From positions 124,001-188,000 of the forward strand of contig NZ_BMQF01000010.1 of the NCBI RefSeq assembly GCF_014647975.1: a stretch of DNA of 64,000 nt. The letters are read 5' to 3'. Positions within the stretch are counted from its first letter, which is position 1, and each line of letters begins with the position of its first letter. Shown piece by piece: positions 8,157 to 18,978 of the stretch. The notes beneath the pieces are model-generated. The model was given only the letters and a program-made list of their open reading frames with translations. It had not been told where the DNA came from and made no database searches. Origin of the DNA: Streptomyces fumigatiscleroticus (GTDB lineage: Bacteria; Actinomycetota; Actinomycetes; Streptomycetales; Streptomycetaceae). The position numbers and the translations under genes were made by a program.

Positions 8157-10469
8157 ATGGAGATGACCACTCGCCGCGCCTTCCTGCTCGCCGCCGCCCT
8201 GGCCGGCACCGTCACCCCGGCCCTCGCCTCCCGCGCCGCAGCCGCCCCCGACCCCTACGACACCCTCCGTCTGCGCTGGCTGGACATCGCCCTCGGCACC
8301 GGCTACGACCCGGCCGCCGAGCCCTACGCCTCCCGCCTGGCCGAAACCGGCGAACTCGCCCGCGCCTTCCGCGAGACCATGGCCCCGGCCCCCGGCTCCC
8401 TCTGGCCCGGCCACCCCTTCGACCCGCCCGCCGGCATCACCTCCGGCTACACCCGCCTGTGGACCATGACCCAGGCCTACGTCCAGCAGGGCACCGGCTC
8501 CACCGGCGACGAGGCCCTCCTCGCCGCCGTCCTGCGCGGCCTGGACCACCTCTCCGCCTCCGTCTACAACCCCTCCACCACCCGCTACGGCAACTGGTGG
8601 GAGTGGCAGATCGGCAGTCCCCGCCTGCTCATGGACATCACGGCCGCCCTGTACGACCACCTCGGCGGGGACCGGATCGCCGCGGCCTGTGCCGCCGTCG
8701 ACCACTTCGTCCCCGACGCGGTGCTGGGCGACTACTCCGCCACCTCGACCGGCGCCAACCGCGTCGACCTCTGCTGCTCCGTGGCCCTGCGCGGCATCCT
8801 CGGCCGCGCCCCGGCGAAGATCGCCCTGGCCCGTGACGCGCTCTCGCCCGTCTTCCCGTACGTCACCGAGGGCGACGGCCTCTACGCCGACGGCTCGTTC
8901 GTCCAGCACACCCACGTCGCCTACTCGGGGACGTACGGACAGGTGATGCTCGACGGGCTCGGCCGTCTCCTCGCGCTGCTGGCCGGGTCGGAGTGGGAGG
9001 TCACCGACCCGAACCGGCAGACCGTCCTGGACAGCGTCGAGCACGCCCATGCCCCCCTGATCCACGACGGGCTGGTGATGGACAGCGTCAACGGGCGGGC
9101 GATCAGCCGGGGTCTCCTCCTCGGCGACGACCGGCAGGTGATGCGCGGCGACCACTTCCACGGACAGGGCGTCATCGCGGCGATCGCGCTCCTCGCGGAC
9201 GGCGCGAGCGCCGCCGAGCGGGACCGCTGGCACGCCCGCATCAAGGGCTGGATCGAGCGGGACACCGTCACCCCGATCCTGACGGCGCCCCGGTTCGGGG
9301 TCGCCGACCTGGCCCGGTTGCACGCGGTCGCCGCCGCGCCGGTCGCCGCCGCGCCCGAACCCACCGGTCACCGGCTCTTCGCGGCGATGGACCGGGCCGT
9401 GCACCGCCGCCCCGGCTTCACCGCGAACATCTCCATGGCCAGCGACCGCATCGCGCACTACGAGTGCGGCAACGGCGAGAACCCGCGCGGCTGGCACACG
9501 GGCGCCGGGATGCTCCTGTGGTGGGCCGGCCGGAGCGACCAGTACACCGACTGGTACTGGCCGACCGTCGACTGGTACCGCCTGCCCGGCACCACCGTCT
9601 CCACCAGGCGGCTGGCCGACCGCGCGGGCGGCGAATGGGGCGAGCCCCGGCCCGGCGTGCGCTGGGTCGGCGGCGCCACCGACGGCGAGTACGCGGCGAT
9701 CGGCCAGCACCTGAAGGGCCTCGGCTCGTCGCTCCGGGCCCGCAAGTCCTGGTTCTGCGTCGCGGACGCGGTGATCTGCCTCGGCGCGGGCATCGGCTGC
9801 GCCGACGGGGTCCCGGTGGAGACGGTGGTCGACAACCGCAACCTGGGCGAGAACGGCACCGCGGTCCTCACCCGGGGCCGCGACTGGGCGCACCTGGAGG
9901 GCCACGGCGGCTGGCTGGTCCCCGGCGGCGGGCTGCGCGCCCTGCGCGAGGACCGCACCGGCGCCTGGTCCGACATCAACACCGGTTCCGCCACCGAGCG
10001 CCGTACCCGCCGCTGGCAGACCCTCTGGCTGGACCACGGCACGGACCCCGCGGACGCCGCCTACCACTACGTCCTGCTGCCCGGGGCCGGCCGCCACGAG
10101 ACCGCCCGGCGGGCCGCCGACCCCCACTGGGCGACGGTACTGGCCAACGACAGCGGCCGGCAGGCGGTCGCCGTCGGCCCGCTCGGCTGGACGGCGGCCA
10201 ACTTCTGGGCGGCCGGCACGGCGGGCCCGCTCACCGTCTCGGCCCCTGCGAGCGTGCTGGTCCGCCGCCGGGGCCGTACGGCCGCCCTCCGCGTGAGCGA
10301 GCCGCCGCGGACGGGTGAGACGCTGGAGGTCGTCTGGGACCGCCCGGTGCGCGCGGTGGTACGGGCCGGCGAAGCGGTCGAGATCCTGGCGACCCAGCCC
10401 CGGCTCAGGCTGCGCGTCACTCCGGGGATGGCATGCGCCAGCCACGAATGTGAGGTGACTCTCAGCTGA
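8157..10469 (+). CDS. Tat-exported polysaccharide lyase family 8 (hyaluronate/chondroitin/xanthan lyase type)
   Basis: 770 residues. A twin-arginine signal (TTRRAFLLAAALAG, cleavage near ASRAAAA) routes it through Tat. The N-terminal alpha-toroid carries the aromatic patch W147-W148 in GNWWEWQIGSPR and the catalytic set N201 (TGANR), H251 and Y260 (HTHVAYSGTYG), with the same 50- and 9-residue spacing as in characterised PL8 lyases, plus the basic NGRAISRG motif. The C-terminal half is the family's beta-sandwich region. The enzyme should depolymerise a uronic-acid polysaccharide by beta-elimination; the substrate cannot be fixed from sequence. It sits alone on the plus strand, divergent from yceI. 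The start at 8157 puts ATG after GGTAGGGC; the ATG at 8163 is possible. Confidence 0.9.
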   Translation: MEMTTRRAFLLAAALAGTVTPALASRAAAAPDPYDTLRLRWLDIALGTGYDPAAEPYASRLAETGELARAFRETMAPAPGSLWPGHPFDPPAGITSGYTRLWTMTQAYVQQGTGSTGDEALLAAVLRGLDHLSASVYNPSTTRYGNWWEWQIGSPRLLMDITAALYDHLGGDRIAAACAAVDHFVPDAVLGDYSATSTGANRVDLCCSVALRGILGRAPAKIALARDALSPVFPYVTEGDGLYADGSFVQHTHVAYSGTYGQVMLDGLGRLLALLAGSEWEVTDPNRQTVLDSVEHAHAPLIHDGLVMDSVNGRAISRGLLLGDDRQVMRGDHFHGQGVIAAIALLADGASAAERDRWHARIKGWIERDTVTPILTAPRFGVADLARLHAVAAAPVAAAPEPTGHRLFAAMDRAVHRRPGFTANISMASDRIAHYECGNGENPRGWHTGAGMLLWWAGRSDQYTDWYWPTVDWYRLPGTTVSTRRLADRAGGEWGEPRPGVRWVGGATDGEYAAIGQHLKGLGSSLRARKSWFCVADAVICLGAGIGCADGVPVETVVDNRNLGENGTAVLTRGRDWAHLEGHGGWLVPGGGLRALREDRTGAWSDINTGSATERRTRRWQTLWLDHGTDPADAAYHYVLLPGAGRHETARRAADPHWATVLANDSGRQAVAVGPLGWTAANFWAAGTAGPLTVSAPASVLVRRRGRTAALRVSEPPRTGETLEVVWDRPVRAVVRAGEAVEILATQPRLRLRVTPGMACASHECEVTLS

Positions 10470-10611
10470 CGGCTTTGTGCGACCTCTACAAGTAGTAGGC
10501 CCTCTGAGCAGTCGAAATGGCTGCATGCCGACGAGGTTCTGTTCAGGGGGACCAGGAAAACGCGCCCGAGACTGTACGGAGTCGACGGCTCGCAATCCTC
10601 GGTCGGCTTCG

Positions 10612-10617
10612 TAAGGT
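10612..10617 (+). promoter_or_regulatory. TAAGGT -10 box, probable leaderless promoter of accB
   Basis: TAAGGT ends 6 nt before the accB ATG and no ribosome binding site is present, predicting a leaderless transcript. No convincing -35 is seen. Confidence 0.4.
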
Positions 10618-10623
10618 CACTAC

Positions 10624-12207
<1,584 letters not shown>

Positions 12208-12264
12208 TCCAGCGGATCCACCGCGGCAACCCCGCGGACCTCTTCTTCACGGAGACTGACACCC

Positions 12265-12459
12265 ATGAACACGCCTGACATCCGCGTCGAGAAGGGCCAC
12301 GCCGAGCCCGAGGAAGTCGCCGCCCTCACGGCCATCCTGCTCGCGCGGGCGGCGGCCCGCCCCACCGGGACCGCCCCGGCGCACCACGGCCGCGTCCGCG
12401 CCGGCTGGCGTCGCCTGGAGCGCGAGCCCGGCTTCCGCGCCCCGCACAGCTGGCGCTGA
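12265..12459 (+). CDS. accE: Acyl-CoA carboxylase epsilon subunit
   Basis: 64 residues. The short protein has an N-terminal IRVEKGHAEPEEVAALTAILLARAAA helix and a C-terminal WRRLEREPGFRAPHSW tail, both typical of the actinomycete epsilon subunits that boost the carboxyltransferase. GGAGACTGACACCC precedes the ATG. It is co-transcribed with accB and closed by a strong terminator. Confidence 0.92.
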   Translation: MNTPDIRVEKGHAEPEEVAALTAILLARAAARPTGTAPAHHGRVRAGWRRLEREPGFRAPHSWR

Positions 12460-12478
12460 GCGCCCGTAGGACCCAGCG

Positions 12479-12514
12479 AAAAAGGGGCCCACCCGCGAGG
12501 GTGGGCCCCTTTTT
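12479..12514. terminator. Bidirectional Rho-independent terminator
   Basis: AAAAAGGGGCCCACCC pairs with GGGTGGGCCCCTTTTT around a GCGA loop: a 16-bp arm that is A-rich on one side and U-rich on the other, so it can stop both accBE and the convergent conservon operon. Confidence 0.9.
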
Positions 12515-12619
12515 CGCGCCCTGATGGGGGTGCGGGGCTGTGTCACTGTGCGGATCCGCCGTGTGGGGCGCGACCGGTCGCGACGGGCCCGTGGACGAAG
12601 CACGGGCCCGGCCGGGTGG

Positions 12620-13201
12620 CTAGCGCAGCCGCGCCATCAACGCATGCTCCACCAGCGTGATCAGCGTCGACTTCGCATCCGCGCGGTGGCGGGCGTCGGT
12701 GGTGATGATCGGCGTGTCGGGACCGATCTGGAGGGCCTCGCGGACCTCGTCCGGGTTGTACGGCTGCTGCCCGTCGAAGCCGTTGAGGGCGATGACGAAC
12801 GGCAGGCCGCTGTTCTCGAAGTAGTCCACGGCGGGGAAGCAGTCGGCCAGCCGGCGGGTGTCCACCAGGACCACCGCGCCGATGGCGCCGCGCACCAGGT
12901 CGTCCCACATGAACCAGAAGCGGTCCTGGCCCGGGGTGCCGAACAGGTACAGGATCAGGTCCTGGTCGAGCGTGATGCGGCCGAAGTCCATGGCGACCGT
13001 CGTGGTCGTCTTGTCCCCGGTGTGGGTGAGGTCGTCGATCCCCGCCGAAGCGGAAGTCATGACGGCCTCTGTGCGCAGCGGGTTGATCTCCGAGACGGCG
13101 CCGACGAACGTGGTCTTGCCCACGCCGAAGCCGCCCGCCACCACGATCTTGGCGGAGGTGGTGGAGCGGGAAGGACCGCCGCTAGAGCTTGCGAAGTCCA
13201 C
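12620..13201 (-). CDS. cvnD2: Conservon small GTPase CvnD (operon next to accE)
   Basis: 193 residues; the GTG start overlaps the end of cvnC by 20 nt. Small Ras/MglA-like GTPase: P-loop GGFGVGKTT at about 23-31, switch/G3 region YLFGTPGQDRF, G4-like NGFD (instead of NKxD). It is the output GTPase of the conservon, thought to sit at the membrane with CvnA, B and C in a complex that resembles a eukaryotic G-protein-coupled receptor. It is almost identical to the second copy at 17912-18487 after residue 16. Numbering follows my memory of the S. coelicolor order (cvn2 adjacent to accE). Confidence 0.92.
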   Translation of the reverse strand: MDFASSSGGPSRSTTSAKIVVAGGFGVGKTTFVGAVSEINPLRTEAVMTSASAGIDDLTHTGDKTTTTVAMDFGRITLDQDLILYLFGTPGQDRFWFMWDDLVRGAIGAVVLVDTRRLADCFPAVDYFENSGLPFVIALNGFDGQQPYNPDEVREALQIGPDTPIITTDARHRADAKSTLITLVEHALMARLR

Positions 13202-13754
13202 TGAGCACCCTTTCGAGCAGTGTCACGTCTGGCTGGCCGCCGGCGTTCTCGTCGCCGCCGGGCTGATGGATGGCGACCAGTCCCGCCTCCGCCAAGTCGG
13301 CGACGAGGATCCTGGCCACGCCGAGGGGGATGGTCAGCAGCGCCGAAATCTCGGCGACCGACTTGATCTCTCGGCAGAGGTTGCAGATCCGCTGATGCTC
13401 GGGCAGCTGGCCCTGCATCTGGTGCGGCTGCGCGGTGGTGTGCACCAGCGCCTCGATGGCGAGCTGGTACCGCGGCCTGGTGCGGCCGCCCGTCATGGCG
13501 TACGGGCGCACCAGGGGGTTGTTCGACGCCCCGGAAGGCGCCGGCTCGGGGGTGCGACGCTGCGGCTGCACGGGCTGGATGCGCGGAGCCTGCGGCTGGT
13601 CGTACGGCGACGGGCCGGGGCCCTGAGGCGCGTACGGCTGCCGGTGGCTCGGGGCGGAGGGGAAGTTGTACCGGTTCTGGGAACCGTCGTTCGGGCCCTG
13701 GGCAGGGCCGTACGACCAATCGCCCGATGATGAACCGCCTGGGGGTGTTGCCAC
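13182..13754 (-). CDS. cvnC2: Conservon DUF742 protein CvnC
   Basis: 190 residues from the GTG at 13754, chosen because GGAGGAGGAGAAA lies just before it; a longer frame upstream lacks coding character. Residues about 1-75 are a Pro/Gln/Ser-rich disordered region. The DUF742 domain follows (LVRPYAMTGGRTRP, LPEHQRICNLCREIKSVAEISALL, GVARILVADLAEAGLVAIHQP), which reads as a winged-helix fold and ends LERVLSGLRKL. CvnC is the adaptor between the histidine kinase-like sensor and the GTPase. Its N-terminal extension is much longer than in the second copy (132 residues). Confidence 0.92.
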   Translation of the reverse strand: MATPPGGSSSGDWSYGPAQGPNDGSQNRYNFPSAPSHRQPYAPQGPGPSPYDQPQAPRIQPVQPQRRTPEPAPSGASNNPLVRPYAMTGGRTRPRYQLAIEALVHTTAQPHQMQGQLPEHQRICNLCREIKSVAEISALLTIPLGVARILVADLAEAGLVAIHQPGGDENAGGQPDVTLLERVLSGLRKL

Positions 13755-13849
13755 TTTCTCCTCCTCCGACTGTGCCTGGCACCCATCACTGTGGAAGCCG
13801 CGTCCCGAAACCTTACGGCCCCGGGACGCCAAAACGCACCGTCCGTCTG

Positions 13850-14272
13850 TCAGTTGAGAAGGCTTCCCTGGAGCTCCGCGCGGAGATCGGGCGTGAGAAC
13901 CGTACCGGCGCGGTCCACCAGGAGGGCCATCTCGTACCCGATGAGGCCGATGTCCGCCTCCGGATGTGCGAGAACCGCGAGCGAGGAGCCGTCGGAGATG
14001 GACATGATGAAGAGGAATCCCCGCTCCATCTCCACAACCGTCTGGTTCACGCTGCCGCCCTCGAAGATGCGCGAGGCACCGGCGGTCAGCGAGGTCAGAC
14101 CGGAGGCGACGGCCGCGAGCTGGTCGGCCCGGTCACGGGGGAAGCCTTCGGACATCGCCAGAAGGAGTCCGTCGGCGGAGACCACCACCGTGTGGGACAC
14201 CCCCGGGGTGTTGTCCACGAAGTTGGTGATCAACCAGTTCAGGTTCTGTGCCGCCTGGCTCATCGGGCTCAC
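13850..14272 (-). CDS. cvnB2: Conservon roadblock/LC7 protein CvnB
   Basis: 140 residues with GTG start at 14272, 7 nt after AGGAG and 1 nt after the cvnA stop; an internal ATG at 14263 gives MSQAAQN. The roadblock/LC7 fold is clear from LNWLITNFVDNTPGVSHTVV, SADGLLLAMSEGFPRDRADQLAAV and MERGFLFIMSISDGSSLAVLA. Such proteins regulate Ras-like GTPases (MglB type), here CvnD. Translation is probably coupled to cvnA. Confidence 0.92.
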   Translation of the reverse strand: MSPMSQAAQNLNWLITNFVDNTPGVSHTVVVSADGLLLAMSEGFPRDRADQLAAVASGLTSLTAGASRIFEGGSVNQTVVEMERGFLFIMSISDGSSLAVLAHPEADIGLIGYEMALLVDRAGTVLTPDLRAELQGSLLN

Positions 14273-14273
14273 A

Positions 14274-17200
14274 CTAACGCTCCTGGTTGTAGGTGCTGTC
14301 AGGACCACTGTGTTCATTCCTTGTGGCCTGGCCGTTCGTTTCACTGCCTGCCGTGCGGCCCCGTTGGACGCCGCGCCGCAGGTTGCTCAGTCTGCCCCGG
14401 ACGTCTTCGGGGGCGCGGGAGACCTGTGGGCCTCCCTGAATGGTGGTTTCGGCGGAGCCCTCGACCAGGTTGGCCCTGGGCACGCGCCGCGGCAGACCGG
14501 AGGAGGTGACTCCGCCCGCCTTGGGCTTCCGGAGCTGCGAGGCCTGCTGCCAGCGTTCGTCGTTCGCCGAACGCCAGCCGCTGTCGCCGTTGCTCTCCGC
14601 AGGAGCCGACGGTTCCTGGTCCACGTGCTGCGCGCCGCCCGTCGTGCCGCTCGCGGTGGATCCGCGGCGCGGAAGCCCGGCGTCGGTCAGCTCGTGGACG
14701 GCGGAGGGGGCCGGTCCCGGACGGTCGAAGCCTACGCGGTCCGCCTCGGTGACGTCAGCGGCCTGCGAAGATTCCGTTTCCGGAGCATCCGAAGGGTACT
14801 GGTTCGGATAACCGTTCTGGTAGGCGTCCTGCTGCGGCCAGTCGTCCTGGTAGGACGGCTCGGCATAGGGCGCGTACGTCTCCGGGGCGGCGGCGTGGGC
14901 CGCCGTGTGCTCGTTCTGCACCGGCTCCGCATAGGCGGACTCCGGATAAGCGCCGTTGGACGAGAAGGCGTCGCCCTGCGGCAGCCCGCCGTTCGGCGCG
15001 AAGTACTGCTCGTCGTACGCCGGCTGCTGGTGCTCCCCGTACGGCGTCTGCTGCTGTTCCTCGTACGCCTGCTGCTCGTCGTACGCCGTCTGCTGTCCGT
15101 CGTACGGCGTCTGCCGCTGTTCCTGGTAGCCCTGCTGCCCGTCGAACGGGTCGGTGTACGCGGCCGGGTCGGCGGCCTCCTGGGCGGCCGGGGCGGGCTG
15201 CTGGCCCTGCGCCTGGGCCTCCAGGGCCGCACGGCGCTCCTCGCGCATCAGCGAACGGCCGACGGGGTCCAGCCCCCGGACGCCGTCCGGGACATCGGTG
15301 TAGCGGCTGTCGTCGAAGCCCAGCTCCGCCGCCGTCCGCAGGGGCTGGGCGAAGTCCTCGCCGCCCTGGCCGCCCTGGAACTGCTGCTCGGGGATGATCT
15401 GCGAGACGGTGAACTCGTCGCGCTCCTGCTGCTCGCCGCCACCGCCGTGCGTGATGGCGTCCGGCAGCATGACCAGCGAGGTGGTGCCGGCCTGCTCGCC
15501 GGAGGGGCGCAGCTGGACCCGGATGCCGTGCCGGTCGGAGAGCCGGCCGACCACGAACAGGCCCATGCGCTGGGAGATCGCGGCGTCCACGGTCGGCGGG
15601 TTGGCCAGCTTGTGGTTGATGTCCGCGAAGTCCTCGGCCGTCAGGCCGATGCCCTTGTCGTGGATCTCGATCATCACGCGGCCGTCGGGAAGACGGGTCG
15701 CGGTGACGCGGACCTTGGTCTGCGGGGAGGAGAACGTGGTGGCGTTCTCCAGCAGCTCGGCCAGCAGGTGCACGAGGTCGGTCACGGCGCGGCCGTGGAT
15801 GTCGGCCTCCGGCACGCCGGACAGCTCGATGCGCTCGTACTGCTCCACCTCGGAGGAGGCGGCGCGCAGCACGTCGACCAGCGGCACCGGCTGGTCCCAG
15901 CGGCGGCCGGGCTCCTCGCCGGCGAGGACCAGCAGGTTCTCGCCGTTGCGGCGCATACGGGTGGCCAGGTGGTCCAGCTTGAAGAGGTTCTCCAGCTGGT
16001 CGGGGTCGGCCTCGTTGTTCTCCAGGTCGGTGATCAGGGTCAGCTGGCCCTCGATCAGCGACTGGTTGCGGCGCGAGAGGTTGGTGAAGATCGCGTTGAT
16101 GTTGCCCCGCAGCAGGGCCTGCTCGGCGGCGAGCCGGACGGCCTCGCGGTGCACCTGGTCGAAGGCGCGGGCGACCTCGCCGATCTCGTCGGTCGAGGTG
16201 ATCGGGATCGGCGCCACCCGGGTGTCGACCCGGCCCGGGTCGGTACGGGAGAGCTGGTCGACCAGGGCCGGCAGCCGCTGCTCGGCGACGCCGAAGGCGG
16301 CGTTGCGCAGCTGGCGCATCGAGCGGCTCATCTGGCGGGCCACCATGCCGGCCAGGATGAACGCGGCGAGCAGGGCGAGCACGACGGCGGCACCGGTGAT
16401 CCAGGCGTCCTGCCGGGCGTCGTCGGCGATGGCGGAGGCGTCGGCCACCGCCTTGTCGGCCAGATCCGACTCGATCTTGCTGTAGGCGTCGAACTTGAGG
16501 GTGTTCACCGCCCACCAGTTCTCCGTGGTGATGCCCTTGTTCGCCAGCGCGGCACGCTCGCTCTGCGAGGTGGAGGTCAGGCCGGCCAGCTCCGAGACCA
16601 TGGTGGTGACGGCGGGCGGCGGCACGTACTCCGGGTCCTTGGCCGCGGCCTCCTTGGCCATGGCGGCGCCGTCCGCCTCGACCTTCTTCTGCGCCGCGTC
16701 CAGGATGTCCGAGTCCTCCTCGGTGCCGCCGCCGAGGTACTCCTCCAGGGCGATCCTCTCCAGATAGGCGTAGGAGGAGAGGGAGACGCGCTGGCTGGCG
16801 AGGTGGCTCGGGTCGGGGCCCGGCTTGATCAGCATGTGCATGCCGATCGAGCGTTCCAGCGAGAGCGCCGACTTGGTCAGCGAGATGGCGTAGACGGTAC
16901 GGCCGTAGCTGGTGATGTTGCCGGTGCCCAGACCGAGGTCGTTGGCGAACTCCATCAGGGGGTGGGCGACCGTGACGTAGCCCTCTTCGGTCTTGACGCC
17001 GGTGAGCTTGGTGTAGGCGCCCGCGCGCAGCGCCTTCAGCGTGGGCTCCTGCTCACGGAAGAGCTTCAGACGGCGCTCCAGGCCGGACGTCCGCGGCATG
17101 TTCTGCGTGGCCCGGTCGAAGGCGTCGGCCGCCTCGTCCGTCTCCTTGCGCGCCTTGGTGACGGTGGAGTCGTCCGCGCCCTTGCCCTGGAGCAGCGGGG

Positions 17201-17537
17201 CGGCGCTGACGTCGCGCTCGTTGTAGAGGGCGCTGGCGTAGTCGAGGGAGGCTCGCACCAGGAGGGCGGTGTTCTCCGCGTCCTCGGCCTCCTGCCAGGT
17301 GTCGATCGAGCTCTTCACCTGGAAGCCGCCCATGACCAGGCCGACCAGAACGGGGATCAGCAGGATCGCGTTCAGCCGGGTGGTCACCCGCCAGTTGCGC
17401 GGAGAGAGCCGGCCGCCGCTCGAAGCGGGTGCGGCCGTCGGCTCCGGACCGGGCACGGGGGCGGGCGCCGCTGTGCGCGGCGGCGGGGTGAAGTTGCCCC
17501 GGGCCGATGGCTCGGGACTGCTCTTGCTTCGCCTCAC
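14274..17537 (-). CDS. cvnA2: Conservon sensor histidine kinase-like protein CvnA
   Basis: 1087 residues, GTG start. A Pro-rich cytoplasmic start is followed by a membrane helix at about 56-73, an extracellular nitrate/nitrite sensor-like (NIT) helical domain at about 75-375, a second helix at about 379-400 and a HAMP linker. The kinase core has FTNLSRRNQSLIEGQL with no classical phospho-acceptor His block. The HATPase_c domain includes LLAELLENATTFSSPQTKV (N box, about 596), IHDKGIGL (G1) and GLFVVGRLSDRHG (G2). The last 300 residues are Gln/Tyr/Glu-rich repeats and end in a basic segment. It is the receptor of the conservon. The ligand is unknown. Confidence 0.92.
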   Translation of the reverse strand: MRRSKSSPEPSARGNFTPPPRTAAPAPVPGPEPTAAPASSGGRLSPRNWRVTTRLNAILLIPVLVGLVMGGFQVKSSIDTWQEAEDAENTALLVRASLDYASALYNERDVSAAPLLQGKGADDSTVTKARKETDEAADAFDRATQNMPRTSGLERRLKLFREQEPTLKALRAGAYTKLTGVKTEEGYVTVAHPLMEFANDLGLGTGNITSYGRTVYAISLTKSALSLERSIGMHMLIKPGPDPSHLASQRVSLSSYAYLERIALEEYLGGGTEEDSDILDAAQKKVEADGAAMAKEAAAKDPEYVPPPAVTTMVSELAGLTSTSQSERAALANKGITTENWWAVNTLKFDAYSKIESDLADKAVADASAIADDARQDAWITGAAVVLALLAAFILAGMVARQMSRSMRQLRNAAFGVAEQRLPALVDQLSRTDPGRVDTRVAPIPITSTDEIGEVARAFDQVHREAVRLAAEQALLRGNINAIFTNLSRRNQSLIEGQLTLITDLENNEADPDQLENLFKLDHLATRMRRNGENLLVLAGEEPGRRWDQPVPLVDVLRAASSEVEQYERIELSGVPEADIHGRAVTDLVHLLAELLENATTFSSPQTKVRVTATRLPDGRVMIEIHDKGIGLTAEDFADINHKLANPPTVDAAISQRMGLFVVGRLSDRHGIRVQLRPSGEQAGTTSLVMLPDAITHGGGGEQQERDEFTVSQIIPEQQFQGGQGGEDFAQPLRTAAELGFDDSRYTDVPDGVRGLDPVGRSLMREERRAALEAQAQGQQPAPAAQEAADPAAYTDPFDGQQGYQEQRQTPYDGQQTAYDEQQAYEEQQQTPYGEHQQPAYDEQYFAPNGGLPQGDAFSSNGAYPESAYAEPVQNEHTAAHAAAPETYAPYAEPSYQDDWPQQDAYQNGYPNQYPSDAPETESSQAADVTEADRVGFDRPGPAPSAVHELTDAGLPRRGSTASGTTGGAQHVDQEPSAPAESNGDSGWRSANDERWQQASQLRKPKAGGVTSSGLPRRVPRANLVEGSAETTIQGGPQVSRAPEDVRGRLSNLRRGVQRGRTAGSETNGQATRNEHSGPDSTYNQER

Positions 17538-17736
17538 TCGACCAACAACCTCTCGGCGGTCGGCACCTACGTTGTGCCGCAGTGTCTCAGAGCCCAGTGC
17601 GCCATCGACTGGTGAGTACGTCTTTGACTATTGGGCAGTTCAGGCATTCCAGCACGTGGACCTGCGCTCTTCCAAACAGTCGCGGGCCGGGACGCGGGGC
17701 GGAGCAAGCCCCAGATAAAACGGTCATAAAGAGCGA

Positions 17737-17756
17737 GCCCCGTCAAAAGACGGGGC
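17737..17756. terminator. Hairpin between the two conservons
   Basis: GCCCCGTC, loop AAAA, GACGGGGC: an 8-bp perfect stem about 155 nt beyond the cvnD1 stop. No long U tract follows on either strand. The rest of 17538-17911 holds the unplaced cvnA2 promoter and the next hairpin. Confidence 0.6.
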
Positions 17757-17836
17757 ATTCGTGCGCGCAGCGACACCGGACGACCGCGACGCGTGGCCGT
17801 GTCGGCCGATTCCTCTGCCGAAACGTTATGAACACC

Positions 17837-17870
17837 GGAGCCGACCGTGTCAAAGGACACAGCCGGCTCC
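17837..17870 (-). terminator. Stem-loop after cvnD1
   Basis: Two stacked stems (GGAGCCG with CGGCTCC outside, GTGTC with GACAC inside, separated by a small internal loop) lie 42 nt past the cvnD1 stop. Probable terminator or mRNA end of the second conservon. Confidence 0.5.
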
Positions 17871-17911
17871 CGACCTCTACGGCAACTGCCGTACCGCACT
17901 GCCGACTTGCG

Positions 17912-18487
17912 TCACCTCAGCCGGGCCATCAGCGCATGCTCGACCAGCGTGATCAGCGCACTCTTGGCATCCGCGCGGTGGCGGGCGTCGGTGGTGATGA
18001 TCGGGGTGTCCGGGCCGATCTGAAGGGCTTCGCGGACCTCGTCCGGGCTGTACGGCTGCTGCCCGTCGAAGCCGTTGAGGGCGATGACGAACGGCAGACC
18101 GCTGTTCTCGAAGTAGTCCACGGCCGGGAAGCAGTCGGCCAGCCGGCGGGTGTCCACCAGGACCACCGCACCGATGGCGCCGCGCACCAGGTCGTCCCAC
18201 ATGAACCAGAAGCGGTCCTGGCCCGGGGTGCCGAACAGGTACAGGATCAGGTCCTGGTCGAGCGTGATGCGGCCGAAGTCCATGGCGACCGTCGTGGTCG
18301 TCTTGTCCCCGGTGTGGGTGAGGTCGTCGATCCCCGCGCTGGCCGAGGTCATCACGGCCTCGGTGCGCAGCGGGTTGATCTCGGAGACGGCGCCCACGAA
18401 CGTGGTCTTGCCGACGCCGAAGCCGCCCGCCACCACGATCTTCGCGGAGGTGGTCGCCCGGCCTCCGTCAGAGCTTGCGAAGTCCAC
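17912..18487 (-). CDS. cvnD1: Conservon small GTPase CvnD (second operon)
   Basis: 191 residues, GTG start inside the end of cvnC1 (20-nt overlap). It has the same P-loop (GGFGVGKTT), FGTPGQDRF and NGFD blocks as the first copy; beyond residue 16 I count only two substitutions (N to S in QQPYNP, T to A in AKSTL). Its role is the same as in the first operon. Because the two GTPases are almost interchangeable in sequence, signal specificity must come from CvnA and CvnC, or the two systems cross-talk. Confidence 0.92.
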   Translation of the reverse strand: MDFASSDGGRATTSAKIVVAGGFGVGKTTFVGAVSEINPLRTEAVMTSASAGIDDLTHTGDKTTTTVAMDFGRITLDQDLILYLFGTPGQDRFWFMWDDLVRGAIGAVVLVDTRRLADCFPAVDYFENSGLPFVIALNGFDGQQPYSPDEVREALQIGPDTPIITTDARHRADAKSALITLVEHALMARLR

Positions 18488-18866
18488 TGAGCACCCTTTC
18501 GAGCAGTGTCACGTCCGGCGCTCCGCCGGCGTTCTCGTCTCCGCCCGGCTGGTGGATGGCGACGAGCCCGGCCTCGGCCAGGTCCGCGACCAGGATCCGG
18601 GCCACGCCGAGCGGCATCGACAACAGCGCGGAGACCTCGGCGACCGACTTCACCTCGCGGCACAGATGGCAGATGCGCTGGTGTTCCGGGAGCAGCCCCA
18701 TGAGCGCTGCCGGGTCGGCCGTCGTACTGATCAGGGCCTCGATGGCCAGCTGATAGCGCGGCCTGGTCCGGCCGCCGGTCATCGCGTACGGACGGACCAG
18801 CGGCTGGTCGCCCTCGTCCTCGTACGGCTCCGCGTACGGATCATGAGAGGCGGTGGGCGGGGTCAT
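18468..18866 (-). CDS. cvnC1: Conservon DUF742 protein CvnC (short form)
   Basis: 132 residues from the ATG at 18866, with GGAGG 5 nt upstream. The N-terminus is short and acidic (DPYAEPYEDEGDQP), then the DUF742 core runs LVRPYAMTGGRTRP, LLPEHQRICHLCREVKSVAEVSALL, LVADLAEAGLVAIHQPGGDENAGG to the shared C-terminus. It lacks the long Pro/Gln-rich extension of the first copy. Confidence 0.92.
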   Translation of the reverse strand: MTPPTASHDPYAEPYEDEGDQPLVRPYAMTGGRTRPRYQLAIEALISTTADPAALMGLLPEHQRICHLCREVKSVAEVSALLSMPLGVARILVADLAEAGLVAIHQPGGDENAGGAPDVTLLERVLSGLRKL

Positions 18867-18978
18867 GAATCCTCCGGGCGGGGACAGCAAGTCGGTGAGT
18901 CAAGCCGTCTGGTGGGGCCGGTGGGGGGATTGTGGCGGCCGGACGGTGATTTGGTGAGGCGGGTGGTGCCGGGGCCGG

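Noticed and set aside
13755..13832. Longer start for the first cvnC gene
   Set aside because: The GTG at 13754 has a near-perfect ribosome binding site, and the extension is not shared with other CvnC proteins.
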